DNA from: Aptenodytes patagonicus
Lineage: Eukaryota; Chordata; Aves; Sphenisciformes; Spheniscidae
Length of the DNA stretch: 64,000 nt
NCBI RefSeq assembly: GCF_965638725.1
Contig: NC_134982.1
Location: 46,237,182-46,301,181 of the forward strand
Direction: 5' to 3'
The notes under the pieces are model-generated. The model made no database searches. It worked only from the letters and a program-made list of their open reading frames with translations, and had not been told where the DNA came from. Of the stretch, positions 27,414 through 39,700 are shown one piece after another. Within the stretch, counting starts at the first letter, position 1. The number at the start of each line of letters is the position of its first letter. The position numbers and the translations under genes are program-made.

Positions 27414-30400
27414 GTAAGTACTCACAACTGCGGTGAAGCCGTAGATCCCTACTGCCTAGGGCACCGAGGAAGCGCTGACGCAAGTAAGAAAACTCAGCTT
27501 AGTGATTTGTAAAAGCCAAAGGCTTCATTCTCTTTTCCTCCCCCCACCAAATCTTCGCAAAAGGGAAATACTACTTCATTACACTTAAAAGCCATTACAT
27601 TTTATGGCAAATTAACTGCTGTGTGCCCAGTTTTGAGCCACTCACTATGACTAGTAACTTCTGAAAGTGGGCAATTTAATCTTCCTCCCTGACACTTTTC
27701 AATCTGTAACAACCAAGAAGTAACATTTCCTTTTTCATGAAGTTCCTCAAATGAAGAAAGGAAACTGCTAAGAATTCTGAGGTCAAATCTTTATACTGCT
27801 AGATTACAAAACTTACAGAAAAGAAGCAGCCCTTCAGTGAAGGCTGGTAAATTGAAATACAGTTCAAATCTCATTTCTACCAATAATAGCTAATGATACA
27901 GGCACAATCCCTAATGGAAATATGCAAGGTTCATCTCCCGATAACACTGTGTATTCACGGAGTTACCCATTCTAATTCTTACTCAGTAAAAAGCAGATTT
28001 CAGAGCCTTTAAGTTGTACACACCTTTGTGCATCTTGCATTTCAAAATACATACACCTGGCTACAGCACTTACAACTACTGTCTTACGCACCATAATTTA
28101 CTCCACCCACAGACGGGAACAAAGATATCCAAGGCTTTTCTACTGTCTAGGAAGCAGCTGTGCGTTTTGGGCGACAGTTGGCAAATCTTCCTTAGGGCTG
28201 ATTCACCTGAAGAATTGTTAACAGTTACTGCTCGTTACTCCTTTAACCCAGATGGTGTTACAGTGTTAGGAAGGCAAGTTCTGCTTATCATCCATGCAAC
28301 GGTCCACAGATGATCTGCGCAGAGAACATACACATCTATACCTTCCGGATACAGAACAGAGCTGTTTTACTGGCAAGTCAGCAGAAACCGCACAAGTCAG
28401 GAGTAGGGGACTGCTTTTGCGTAGCTGTGACAGACGGGAGATACCGGTCCTCCTGTCTGGGTCTGGTTAGATACAGCATGCCTAGCTAACTAGCATCAGC
28501 CAGTTTCTACCCATTAAATCAGAACAGTCAGCTAAAGTTTTGGTGGAGATAATTCAAGCTTAAAGTGGTATAACAGATTCTTTAGTCCATTATCATATAA
28601 TTTATGCAAAAATGCTTGATTCCATTTTCTTAAGTCCCCTTCCCACCATATTAACAGGAATGGATAGGTGTGATTAAGGCATATAACCAGTCGTCCTTGA
28701 TTTTATTATCCACCTGGTCTTTCTCCAGCTAATAATTCAACATTAATTATGCTTCCTAGAACTTGTAAACCTACGGGTCACGATCAGAAAATACCCATGT
28801 ATTTGGAAGGCGATTCCTCCCTCTCCTACCTTACAGGTTTCTCCAGTCATCTCACGTTAATGAGAAGAATGCAGAGAATCAGAACGCAGGAATTTACCAG
28901 CACATTGGCATCGGGTAGGAACAGTCTCACTTGTTCCGTAACAGCAGTCACATTGGACGATGATTAAGAAAGAATGCTTTAAAACAGCAAACAGTACAGC
29001 TACAAGTTTTTCTGTCAGGTTCCATTCATGGAATTATTTTAAATGCATAACTTCGTCTAAAGCAAAGCACAAGACATGGAATAAACTCAAGTATGACTCA
29101 GGCAAAGACAAAAATAGTGTCAGGCAGGCTCTGGCAAGTAAAGAGCAAATAAGGGGGGCGTAGATAAAAATCTCTCAAATTTTTTAAAGCTGAAGTCAAA
29201 GTCAGTTTACTTAAGTCAGTTAAGAAAAGAGTATTTTTAAACAGCTCTGTATGTGTCCTGGAACACAACAAAAATAAGTCAGTCAAAAATACGAAAATTC
29301 TCTACTGAAGAAAGAGGACACAACAGACCAAATTAATTTAAGACTGGCAAAAAGTGTAATTTTATTTAAGAAAAAACGAGTGATAGTAACGTGCCTAATA
29401 CAAATTCTTGTATCGGTTACTGAAACCCATTAATTTTCCTCACTGTTACTGTAAACAAAGAATGCAGAAGATAAAAGTTTTCTTTTTGTTTTGGGGGCTG
29501 CGTTTATCTTAATTATTTCGCCCAAAAGATTGTTCTGAGCAGAACTCCTATTTTTACTAGCAAAACATCTGTTTATGGGATGTTAAAGGTCATTGATTTA
29601 TTGAACCTAGATTTTTTTTTTTTGGCAGATAAAGTGATTCCAAGTTTAGTATTTATTTCTACATAGAACAAGTTTACCTTTAGAAAACTTGACTCTGGTG
29701 TACAAATGCAGTAGCAACCCACTGCTGTTCTTATTTACACAATAATTCTCACCAATTCAGATGCAGTTTTCTTATATGAGACTGCAGGAATCTGCCCTAG
29801 CTTTGTTGGTTTTCAAACACATTACTGTGTGCAAAAGTGAATAGTTTATCCATTGAATCTTTTGTAAAAATATACTTAAAAATCACATTAAACAGAATAC
29901 AATTCTAAACGTTTATCTGATGCTATGAAATTAATATAATGGTTCATTATTCTTTTGATTTCACAAAATTTTACATTTCAAGTAAAATCTTTAACAGGCA
30001 CACAAGACTACTGCAAACAATTAACATTTTATTTAGCCAGAGAAAATCATAAATCTGTGGTGCCATTAAATGAAAGCTTGACGGGGAGCCAGGCACTCTT
30101 CTCTGAAAATAGCAGCAACAGTAATGCTGCCTTGTGGAGCAGAACACGTTCCACACAAAATTAAGTCTCTGATTTTCATATTTGTAGGGAATTCAGTCAT
30201 AGGATATACTTCTTAACAGAACAACCCAAGCACTTAGAAAAAAGTAACAAACGTATGTCAATCTACACACAGTGTGGAAAGGCAAGGACAGCAGAGTTGT
30301 CCAGCCTCATAAGCTAAAAAGGCAGCTTGTATGTTTACACAAATGACATTGCATTCATTTAGTATTTTTGACAAGGCAATACAAGCAACGAATCAAGCAA

Positions 30401-33400
30401 CAGATTGCTGACGTTTATGCAGAGACACAAGTTTTCAGACAGACAGGCTCCCCACTCCCAACTGCATGTTTATAGTCTGTTAAATCAGCATTTACTACTA
30501 CGTAAGCAGTACAGTACGACTTCCAGGATCAGACCATACAGCTAAAATAATCACAAATAATTTTAGAAGTTAATGGTTATCCCCTCTGGGAGCAGGAAAA
30601 GCAAGGAGTAAGAAAAAGCTCTTCAAAATACTTTGATGGGTAGCAATGAGTAAGCATTATCAGATCCTCTCCTCTTCCTTTCTAACTATCACCTGGCTAC
30701 TCATTGTTTCCTATTAAACCTTAACCTATACTAGTTAAATCTGCCTTGCCTGTTTCTATACTCCTATGTTCTGAACATATCCAGTCAGTTCCAGATAATG
30801 AACGTGGCTACCAGCTCTGACAAATAATCACTCCCTCATTTGAAAGCCAACACTTGTCTCTACATCCACACTGGAGAATTTGTTTTTGGCTCTTTATCTC
30901 TAGATAGGTCATTCCCCCCTAACCATTAGAACACTTGGTACTTTTCCAACATAGCCTCTGTTCTTTTTCACCTTTGAGAAGATCTTTTGTGCTCTGTTAC
31001 GTGTGTATTTCAATGCATACAAAAGCATTTCAGTTCAACTTCACATCTGTGGTTTATTCAGCTACTCTTGCTTTTGTAATACTACAAATGAAATAACCCA
31101 TCAATATTCTTTGCACAGACTAATTCAGAACATACAGATTTGTACCCTGGTAGATATTTTCATCTAAGTGTTCTGGGGATTGGGGGTTGGAAGGAGTGGG
31201 TGTTGTTTTTCAGGGCAGGAAGGGGACAAATTTCTAAAGTGATGCACCACGTTTCAAAGGCTCATACCAAGTCAGCCACTTTTTTCCATATGCCTACTGA
31301 CAATCACATTTAATTTATATATGCAGGATATTAACACACAAAAAAACCCAACCAACAAAACCAAGAGTGAATCTCATGTGTTTCAGTCAAACAAGAACCT
31401 CCATACTTACAGTTAAAAAAAAAAATAATTTATGCATATCATTTAATTTGTGCACTGTTGCTACTTCTTCATATCCTGACTACTATCATAGGTATTTTTA
31501 GTTGTATCAGTGCACCAGATTTTGACAGCTTATATTAGGACAAAGCTGTCAGCTAACTACTATGAAGCTGCAAACTGGGGCAGTTTTTCAGGTTGTTTTG
31601 TTTTGTTTTTAAACAGGCCCTTAATCTGGAATAGCCTGTGGCAAATTTCTTCATATACAGGCACATTGAAGAGCAGCAAGAATTAAAATAGACTCTGGCC
31701 CAGCTGAAGGTCACCTTCTTTCTATTTATAAAAGTATTTGCATACTTTCACATATCTCCATTTTCCTTTTCTCCCTGCACCAATTACTTCCATTAACAAG
31801 GGCATCCAAAACAATGGTAAGTTCCTGAAAAATCAGCTGTACTTTAAGCAAGGCAAAAGGTAAAGAATAATCTTCCAAAATGACTACGAGACACCGACTT
31901 CTTGGGGGAAAGCTAACTGAAAGTAACTTGCAGTAGCTGACCTCTCTTCCCACAATGGACTTAAGGCACTTCTTGAGGGAGAGGAAGGTTCTCTGTGTTA
32001 TTCAGAAAATGATAAACAAATGATGTAATTTTGTACAAACAGGTCGATATGTAACTCCACACACTTAAGATTCTTGATACTTAGAGCAAACAAAGGAGAC
32101 TTACCTCTTAAATCTGCTTCTATTTATTTAGCACGTTTTAAGAGTAGCATCCAGAGCATGAGGAGAATACATTATAAATTATGTTTTTCCATTTGATTTA
32201 ATTGACCTTTGTGCACACAGTACTTCCAAGACTGCAGATGCCTTTTTGCTTATGCCGATCAAAATTCCTTTTACAGGATTTTTTTTTTTCTCAAGCTGAA
32301 AAGTAGAGGACAAGTTTGCTCATTTCTCCTTTTAAGTATCCTTAAAAAATTTATAATGCTTTAGTATGAGTTTCTGCAGTGTAAAAATAGACACTCTGAA
32401 TTACAAACTCATACAAAATACATCAGTACCTTCAAAATTAATGTAACATCATTTTGGAAAGACAGAAATAGCAGGCAGTCAACACCCTAAACTGGCACAT
32501 GGTTAGCTGGAGTTTTCTTAAAACAAAGAAGCCTATTTAAGTCAAGCGTATGATGACGTGTTCTTACTGCATTACAAGAACAAAGGTACTCCATAATTAA
32601 CACTGAAGCAAGTTCTTCATAATTCTTACATTTACTCTACTCCCACTTCACCAAGAAGGAAGCACACAACATGTTCTGGACACAACCACCAAGAATTATC
32701 TGGAGGTTACTTTTCTTTTCTGTTTTGCTTAACATTGAGGACTACCTTGTGGATCCTACACATATGTGCTTGACTAAGAAAATGAGGGATACTTTTGTAT
32801 TAAACACCAAGGCATTTTAAATACTAGTAACTTTTGTAATCTATCCCCCCAAAAAATAATTGTGTGTCTGTAACCTAAAAATAAATTAAAAAATAAATAT
32901 TCCTCTGGATGTTCCCACGTGAGTATCACATGTACCAGAAGTTAGAGCAGTCCTTCACAGCACTCTATCAATGCACTTCATTGCATCATATGAGGTTAAA
33001 GTGCTTTGATGTTCTCGAAACAAAGCATCTCAGCTTAGGGGTTACTGCAGTGAACACGTGTTAACTTTTTGAACTGCTACGGTCATTTCACACACACATA
33101 ACCAACCTGCTGTTCATTTTTGATGCCTGGTATTTTTGCCAGGAGAAGTGATAACTGCTTACAGTTAGTTACAATGCATCCATTGGTCTACTGAGAAGTG
33201 GACCGAGATGGCCAGGATTACTTCACAAAAGCCAGCTCATAATTGCTACCATTCAGCCTGCGCAGAAACGCAATTTGCTAACGCAAGCATCTGTGACAAA
33301 CGTCAAACATACTACCTTTTCAGAAACTAATTTTCATTAAATATTGGGGGTTTTTGTTAATTTCGTAGTTAAATGATTACTACAGATTATTATATGGGCT

Positions 33401-34150
33401 GCAGCCCTTCTCTCTTGAAATTAAAAATGGAATTCCCCAGAAAATCAACAGTCTTTCTACAGAGCAGAGTGCTGGTCCAGGTATCACTGTTTTCTGTATT
33501 AAAGATACAACCAGCTTTCATTTACAGATGTTTTAACCACCATCAGGTTCAATAATAATGATCTTCAATAATAATCTGCTCTTTGCCACCATAACCTTAA
33601 GATGGTTACAAGATATCTGTTCACATCAGAGTTGCGTATCACCCCAGGAATTAAGTATAAGTACAGTGCAGCTGTGAACCACCAGACATTTCAACAGCCG
33701 TTGAACTAAATACAATTCTATCAGATAAAGTAGGTGCTGTCATTGGTTTAACAGGAGCTCACACTGCCTTTTCTCCTCTTGCTTTCCTCCAAGTACAAAT
33801 GCTCTGTACTTTGAGCACGTTGCAGAGAAAGGGTGATGGGTGAAGTTGGCGTTTTCATTTTAAGATCGAACTTCTTCCTCATAACCTTGGAGGCAAAATC
33901 TACTTAAGCTAGCTTCTGGTTAGTAAAGCACATTAGCCGCTCTCTTTTACATTGGTGATCTTTGCCAGAAACACCGGAAGCATTCAGTTTGTGCATTTTG
34001 AAAAAATTAATAAAGATCAAATCCACTGTAAACGGCTCTAAAAATATAGTTCCCTTAGACATCTTACATCAGCTGGTTTCCCCCCAACAAGAGATAATCA
34101 GCACAACTGAGTAAACTCTGCAGACTTTGTTACGTAATCTCTAGCAGATA
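27414..34150. other. Intergenic spacer between the two CpG islands
   Basis: About 6.7 kb of AT-rich sequence. I see only short poly-A/poly-T runs (29609-29623, 31415-31425, 32279-32289). No coding exon, tRNA or intact transposon is recognisable. Confidence 0.6.
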
Positions 34151-34423
34151 CGTTTCATTAAAACGGAGGACAAAAGCAACAGGAGGAAACAGCTGACACA
34201 GAAAAAAAAATCGCGTCAAGTCTGCTTTCAGTTCGGCTGTTCAAACTCGGCAAACTGCCCGAACGACCGGCATGGCTGTCCCACGCTGCCTGCTCAGCCC
34301 ACCACCCCCAAAACCCAGCAGCCACCACCGCACCTTCACCAAGCTCCGATTCGCACCAGGGTGCGACCAGCCGGCGGGCAGCGGAAGACGCCAGAGACTG
34401 GACTAAGGGTGGGCACCACCGAT

Positions 34424-34435
34424 GCCTGCGCAGGC
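34424..34435. promoter_or_regulatory. NRF1-like palindrome
   Basis: GCCTGCGCAGGC, a perfect palindrome containing the TGCGCA core, at the upstream edge of CpG island 2. Confidence 0.45.
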
Positions 34436-34897
34436 GAGGCCGGGCCACCGCTAGCAGCTGCCCGCCGACATCGCTCGGGGCAGACCTAGAGACGGAAACC
34501 CTCTGCCCTCGCTAAGCGGCAGGGTCCCTCCCGGCCGCCCATGGCGCCACGGCCTCCACGTGCCGCCAGGCCTCGGGCCCCTTCTCACGTCGTCTTCCTC
34601 CCAGCCCGAGCCAGGCGTACTCGGGCCCCTGCTCTGCGGGGAGGGACTCCCGCCGCTCTCCCCGGGGCTCCCCACCGCCTCTCCCACACAACGGGGAGCT
34701 CAGGGCACCCTCACCGGCACCGAACTCCTCGGAGCCTTCGCTGCCGGACCCGGCTCAGCCCGCCCCTCCCTCGGGCTACGGCGCGGACGCTGCGGCTATC
34801 CGCCCGCCCAACGGCCGCCGCCCGCCGCCACCTGCCTTTCTCGCGCTGGTCCCCACCTCTTGCCCCGCCCCCCGCCGCACACCGTTAGCGGTGGCAG

Positions 34898-34907
34898 GCG
34901 CATGCGC
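34898..34907. promoter_or_regulatory. NRF1 site
   Basis: GCGCATGCGC, an exact NRF1 consensus, about 170 bases upstream of the preferred NAA35 exon 1 donor. NRF1 activates many CpG-island housekeeping promoters. Confidence 0.6.
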
Positions 34908-35001
34908 ATCTGCGGAGGGGGAGGGGCGCGGAAGAGCCCTGCGGCGCGTCTGCGCCTGCGTCGGGTCCGGGTTCCCGGGCTGGTGGCGGCGGCGGCCGGT
35001 C

Positions 35002-35012
35002 TGCGCGTGCGC
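35002..35012. promoter_or_regulatory. NRF1-like site
   Basis: TGCGCGTGCGC, a near-consensus NRF1 motif between the exact site and the preferred exon 1 donor. A weaker TGCGCCTGCG lies near 34950. Confidence 0.45.
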
Positions 35013-35123
35013 GGAGGCGGCCCGGGCAGGCTCGGAGGGCAGGAGGGAGCGGGCCGGCGGCGCAGGACGCGGCGGGTGAGGCCTCCTGCCCCGCGCGGGG
35101 GAGGGCGCGGGGAGGGGAGAGGG

Positions 35124-35178
35124 GTGCCGTGCCGTGCCGTGCCGTGCCGTGCCGTGCCGTGCCGTGCCGTGCCGTGCC
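35124..35178. repeat. (GTGCC)11 tandem repeat in NAA35 promoter island
   Basis: Eleven perfect head-to-tail GTGCC units (55 bases), each junction creating a CpG. It lies about 50 bases after the preferred exon 1 donor, so in intron 1 or in the 5' UTR depending on donor use. Confidence 0.97.
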
Positions 35179-35550
35179 GCCGCCGCCGGGTACAGCGCGA
35201 CCGCCTCCCGCCTCGCCTCGCCGGGGCGCCAGGCAGAGCTAGCCCCCCAGAGGGAGGGAGGGAGTCTTCGGTGGCGGGCGCCCGGCCGGTGCCCCGGTGC
35301 CGGTGCCCCGCGGCGGGGCGGGCGGGCGCCGCGCTGGCCCCTCCCCTGCGACGGGGCGGAGGAGCCGCCCGGCCTGTCAGCGGGCGGCCGTTCGCCGTGC
35401 CCGGCGGGAGTTAGGTTGCCCGCCGGGCCCATGCCTTAGCAGGGCCCGGTGAGCTGCGGGGCGGCCGGGGCCGGGACAGCGCCGGGTTTGGGGACGGGTG
35501 ACCTCGGAGAGGGGAGAGCCCGTGAGGGTCTGGCTGTGCAGTCGTTAATG

Positions 35551-36634
35551 TCTGAAATTCAAGCGTGATTTCCATTTATTTTAATTAGTTTCCCACGTAT
35601 TTCCTCATCCCAGCCCGCTGAGCCTGGCAGTCCTTGCGGTCGCTTGAGAGCTAGTGACATAGTGGCGGGGGGCGAAGGGAAGCTGGGCATTGCCTGGGCG
35701 AAGGGACTCCTGCACTGGTTTTCAAAATCGGTTTGATACACGCACACACCCGCCTTTGTTTTTGTTAATTGCTGATGGCTGGGAGGTCTCATGTCACGAT
35801 CACGGGGGGCCTTTGTTTAAAGGTACCGTGGCGGCTTTGATTAAGCTGTTTAGAGCTCGCCGGGCTCGTAGGTGTCTCTTGCAAGATCTCCGACTGGATA
35901 AGGGAAGATTTAGCATTGCAGATATTTCAAAGGCAGACTGTCTGGCAAAACATAAAATTCTTCAGGGCTGCCCTGCGTATCATGAGATTGCAAAAGCATA
36001 AAAGCAGTTCGAAATAACTAGTCAGTGAAGTTTAAAAATTGTATTCCAGTCTGAAGTTGCTTAACATTGTGGCGGTAATCTTGATATTACTTTCTGCTGA
36101 AGAAGTTGGAGGAAATATGCCCATTTTCACAAATTTGTTTGGGTACACTTTGTACGAATAACAAACTTGTGTGTGGTCAGTTTTACAGTTCCCCTCTTTT
36201 TAATTCCTTTCACAGAGCAGTGGGAGGACATGTATTTCTAATAGTGTGAAACAACAAAAAAAAGTGATTTCTACATCTGTTATAAGAGAGGATTGCTTGA
36301 TACTGTTTCCCGTTTTATCTCCAATTTGATAGTACACACTTTATTATGGCTCTGTACTGCTAAAGTTTTGGTGTCCTTAGTTTTTGAGGTTTCGTAGACT
36401 ACAAGCTAGTTGTAGAGAAAAGGTGAATAAGAAAACATTTTTGTAAAAGAATTTTTATGAAGTTTTTTGGGCTGGTTTTATGTAATGGTAACTGTTTAAA
36501 TGAAATCAGGTTAGTTAGTCTCCCTGTCTCACCTGATTCTTGAAAAGAAAAAAAAAAATTACTCCCATGAAGCACTTTCTCTAATTTGTGCATAATGTGT
36601 AGTGTCTCTGATACGGATTTAAAGGTGCGGTATC
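35551..36634. other. NAA35 first intron and 5' end of exon 2
   Basis: AT-rich intron after the CpG island. The acceptor for exon 2 is uncertain: TGTGTAG ending at 36602 follows a fair pyrimidine-rich tract, while AAAG at 36621-36624 is poorer. No other feature seen. Confidence 0.55.
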
Positions 36635-36758
36635 ATGGTTATGAAAGCTTCGGTAGAAGATGATGATTCAGGATGGGAACTCGGTATGCCTGACAAGATG
36701 GAAAAGAGTAATACAAGCTGGATAGATATAACCCAGGATTTTGAAGAAGCTTGTAGAG
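36635..36758 (+). CDS. NAA35: NAA35 exon 2 (start codon)
   Basis: Residues 1-41 plus one base: starts [20 protein letters not shown] and continues to EEACR. Donor G|GTGAGT. Human differs only at a few positions (VDDDD, SMPE, NTNWVD). Confidence 0.98.
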
Positions 36759-39700
36759 GTGAGTTGTACTGCTTGTGTTCTGAGAAAACTTGGAATCCTT
36801 TGGAGGATTAAGCATAGTTCTTTGAGGTGTTTTAAGCAATAATTTGACCCAGGTTCAGGCTCCAGATGAATGGACTACATTGATTCTGTGTTTCCCTGTG
36901 TTTAACTTACTGTGAGGTTGGAAATATCAGAAGAACCTTGCCTTGCTTCCTCTTCCAGATTACGTAAATATCTTTAAGTCATGTTTTTTCATCTTACATA
37001 TTTTTGCATGGTTTTTTTCTTTGTGAAAATTTCTTCCTATCTCTTCTGCCAAACAGAAACCTCATTCATCCATGCAGAATCAACACTCTGTTTTTTCCTA
37101 TACATTTTTGGATCTACGGGATCCAATTCATTTAATTGGTCAGTGCATCATTTTTCATCTTTGAAACCAGGCTGAGCTTCTGAGGAGATGCAGTGCATCC
37201 CAGTCATGGGGAAGCAGTTGCTTCCATATTATAAACAGTGCCTTTATTGTTATTAGATATTAGTGCTAGTTTACTGTGACAGGGACTTTATTTTTTCAAG
37301 TGATTTTATTATGACATTAGGGAAAAATAAATACAAAACTGCAACTTACCACACACAATATTACATAATAATAAACACAATTTCCTTGTGCTGTCAAATA
37401 ATTCCCATATATTAGTGATACACTGTTTGTGTACCTGTCAAATACATCTAAAGGCTTCATTAAAAATAATGAGGAAAAGCAAGCCTTTCAGTAAACTCCT
37501 CTGGAACAAATTAGACATCTGCATAAAGGAGCACAGAAAACTGCTGTCCTGTGTTCCAGGCTATTCAGATGCTACTATTTGGTAATTCTAAAACTCCTTT
37601 AACTGTTGGAATAACAGAGAGGGATGAGGAAAGACTGTGAACAACTGGGTTTTTTAGCCTTTCAGTCTTGAAAGTACTTTGTACGTAAAAGCAATTGAAG
37701 GTGGCGTAGAAATGTCTGGTCTGCTTCCCATACCTTGTTCTCTCTTAGCATGACAGTTTGGTGAATGACAAGACTATCCTGGAAAAGTTGTGCTAGAAGG
37801 ATGATTGTAATTATTTATCCTGTTCTGTTCCTTTGTAGAACTGAAGTTAGGAGAACTGCTTCATGACAAGCTGTAAGTATGCTTTTTGGGATAGTTCTGG
37901 TTTTTAGACAGGATTAGTGCAAATATGTTAATGCTTACTAACAAGCAAGTCATGCAGTATCAACTAAGCTTTTTTAAACTTTTACTTTAAATAAAATAGT
38001 TTAAGTATTCAGAATATCATTCATCCTCAGCAGTATGTATATGATGCAGCTGTATGAATGCTGAACATTTTTCATGGTGCCAGTAGAACATTACATTTTC
38101 AATTAATCACTGTAGTTTAGAAATTTACAGCACATCTTATGATCAGTGGTGTTGACACTACTGAGCCTACTGCACTATTTTATATGGACGTGGTTTTATA
38201 AAAAAATGCCAGGAAGACTTTAAGCTTTTAAATTTGGTTGCCTCAAATGTCACTAACAAGTTTAGGATAAACAATCCATCTACTTTAATATAACTCTTAA
38301 ATGACATGCTAAAACAGAAACTGAGAACTCTGTAGATGAAGAAAAAATATATTTCAAAAAAAAGCATGTGCTAAAATCTTGCTGAATTCATTAAGGAATG
38401 ACATGAGATTTAAATATTTTAAAGATAAAAGTCGCCACATGAGTCTGTTCACTTGCATAAAGAAAAAAGTGCTTAAATAAGACTAATAGCTCAGAAAACA
38501 GAAGTGCACTATTAAATGCAAACCTGCTAAAAACGTGTGCCAGGATGTCACCAAGTAGTTACTCAGTAGAATCAAAGCACACTTTTGAGGTGTAATTTTA
38601 TACGTAAGAGCATTTCAGAGCAAATACGCTTTTCAGAATTGGAACATGCCACACACAATAACCTTTTTTATGTAATAAAGGCTTGTGCAGCAGTTCTGAT
38701 GAATATCATATGTACCAAAGCTGATGCACTATGTCCCTTCTTCTGTAGGCCAGTCTTCATTTGGGGTGGTTTTCCTACGAGCTTTTATGCCCTGACTGCA
38801 GGAGATCCATTGTCGCATGCTGGGGTTTTTTTGTATCAGCTTTTTTAACATGCCCATTTTAAACAAAGTTGGTATATTCAATATATATTATTGTCAGTCT
38901 GTGTCATGTATATTGTCATTAATTTGTGGGGACATATCTTACTTGGGTTTTTGGATGTAGCATAATAAAACCCAGCTTGTTCAGTTAATATCAGTTTATT
39001 ATGTGATCTTTAAAAAGACACTGTCATTATGAGGTGTATAGAAACAAGTGTGCATAGATTTAGTAATGGGATATTTGGCTCAGGAGTGTTCTTCAGCTTT
39101 AAAAAAAGGCTAAGAGTTTTCTTCTACTTTTAGGTATCTATTTTCTTTCCTAGTTGTTGAGAGATCCTCAAATTCCTGAAAACCATGCTCTGTAAAGTTC
39201 AATAGTAATGTTCACATACCTTACCTAATTGTCTGTAGTCAGAATACAGTGTACTCAGTTTGTCATCGTATGTTCTTTTACATTGGTTTGTGAAGACTGT
39301 TTTGTATAAAATAAAATAATTACATTCAGAATGTTTTTTTAATTGGTGTTCTTAGTTTTGGTCTTTTTGAAGCCATGTCTGCCATTGAAATGATGGATCC
39401 CAAGATGGATGCTGGTATGATTGGAAACCAAGTTAATAGAAAGGTTCTTAACTTTGAGCAAGCTATTAAGGTTCGTTGGACTTTCCTGTTTTTGCCTACA
39501 CTGTCTGTAAAAGTATGATATAGTTTTATCAAATTGCAGTTAAGCACAATTCAAAATAATTCATGTTTTCAATCTTTACTTAAAATTGTTTTTTTCTTTT
39601 TTATTTTGGATAGTTAAATAAGAAAGAGCTTGTGATGTTTACCTTTTTTCTTACCTACATTATCACAATGATGCTAACTCTTCCAGTGAAAAGTACTGTG

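Larger units (their letters stand above)
34150..35550 (+). promoter_or_regulatory. NAA35: CpG island 2, NAA35 promoter
   Basis: A dense CpG block immediately upstream of NAA35. It lies 1.1-2.5 kb before the start codon, consistent with a non-coding first exon here. Likely donors for that exon are GCGG|GTGAGG (exon end 35075) and CCCG|GTGAGC (exon end 35448); the first has the better context. Several NRF1-like sites cluster in it, a common pattern for housekeeping genes, and no TATA box was seen. Frames of 218 and 284 codons on opposite strands overlap here and are GC-driven artefacts. Confidence 0.8.

Noticed and set aside
34560-35432. Overlapping frames of 284 codons (plus) and 218 codons (minus)
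   Set aside because: They lie in CpG island 2, where stops are rare. Composition is Arg/Pro/Ala/Gly only, frames overlap on both strands and one includes the GTGCC array. No protein family is recognised.
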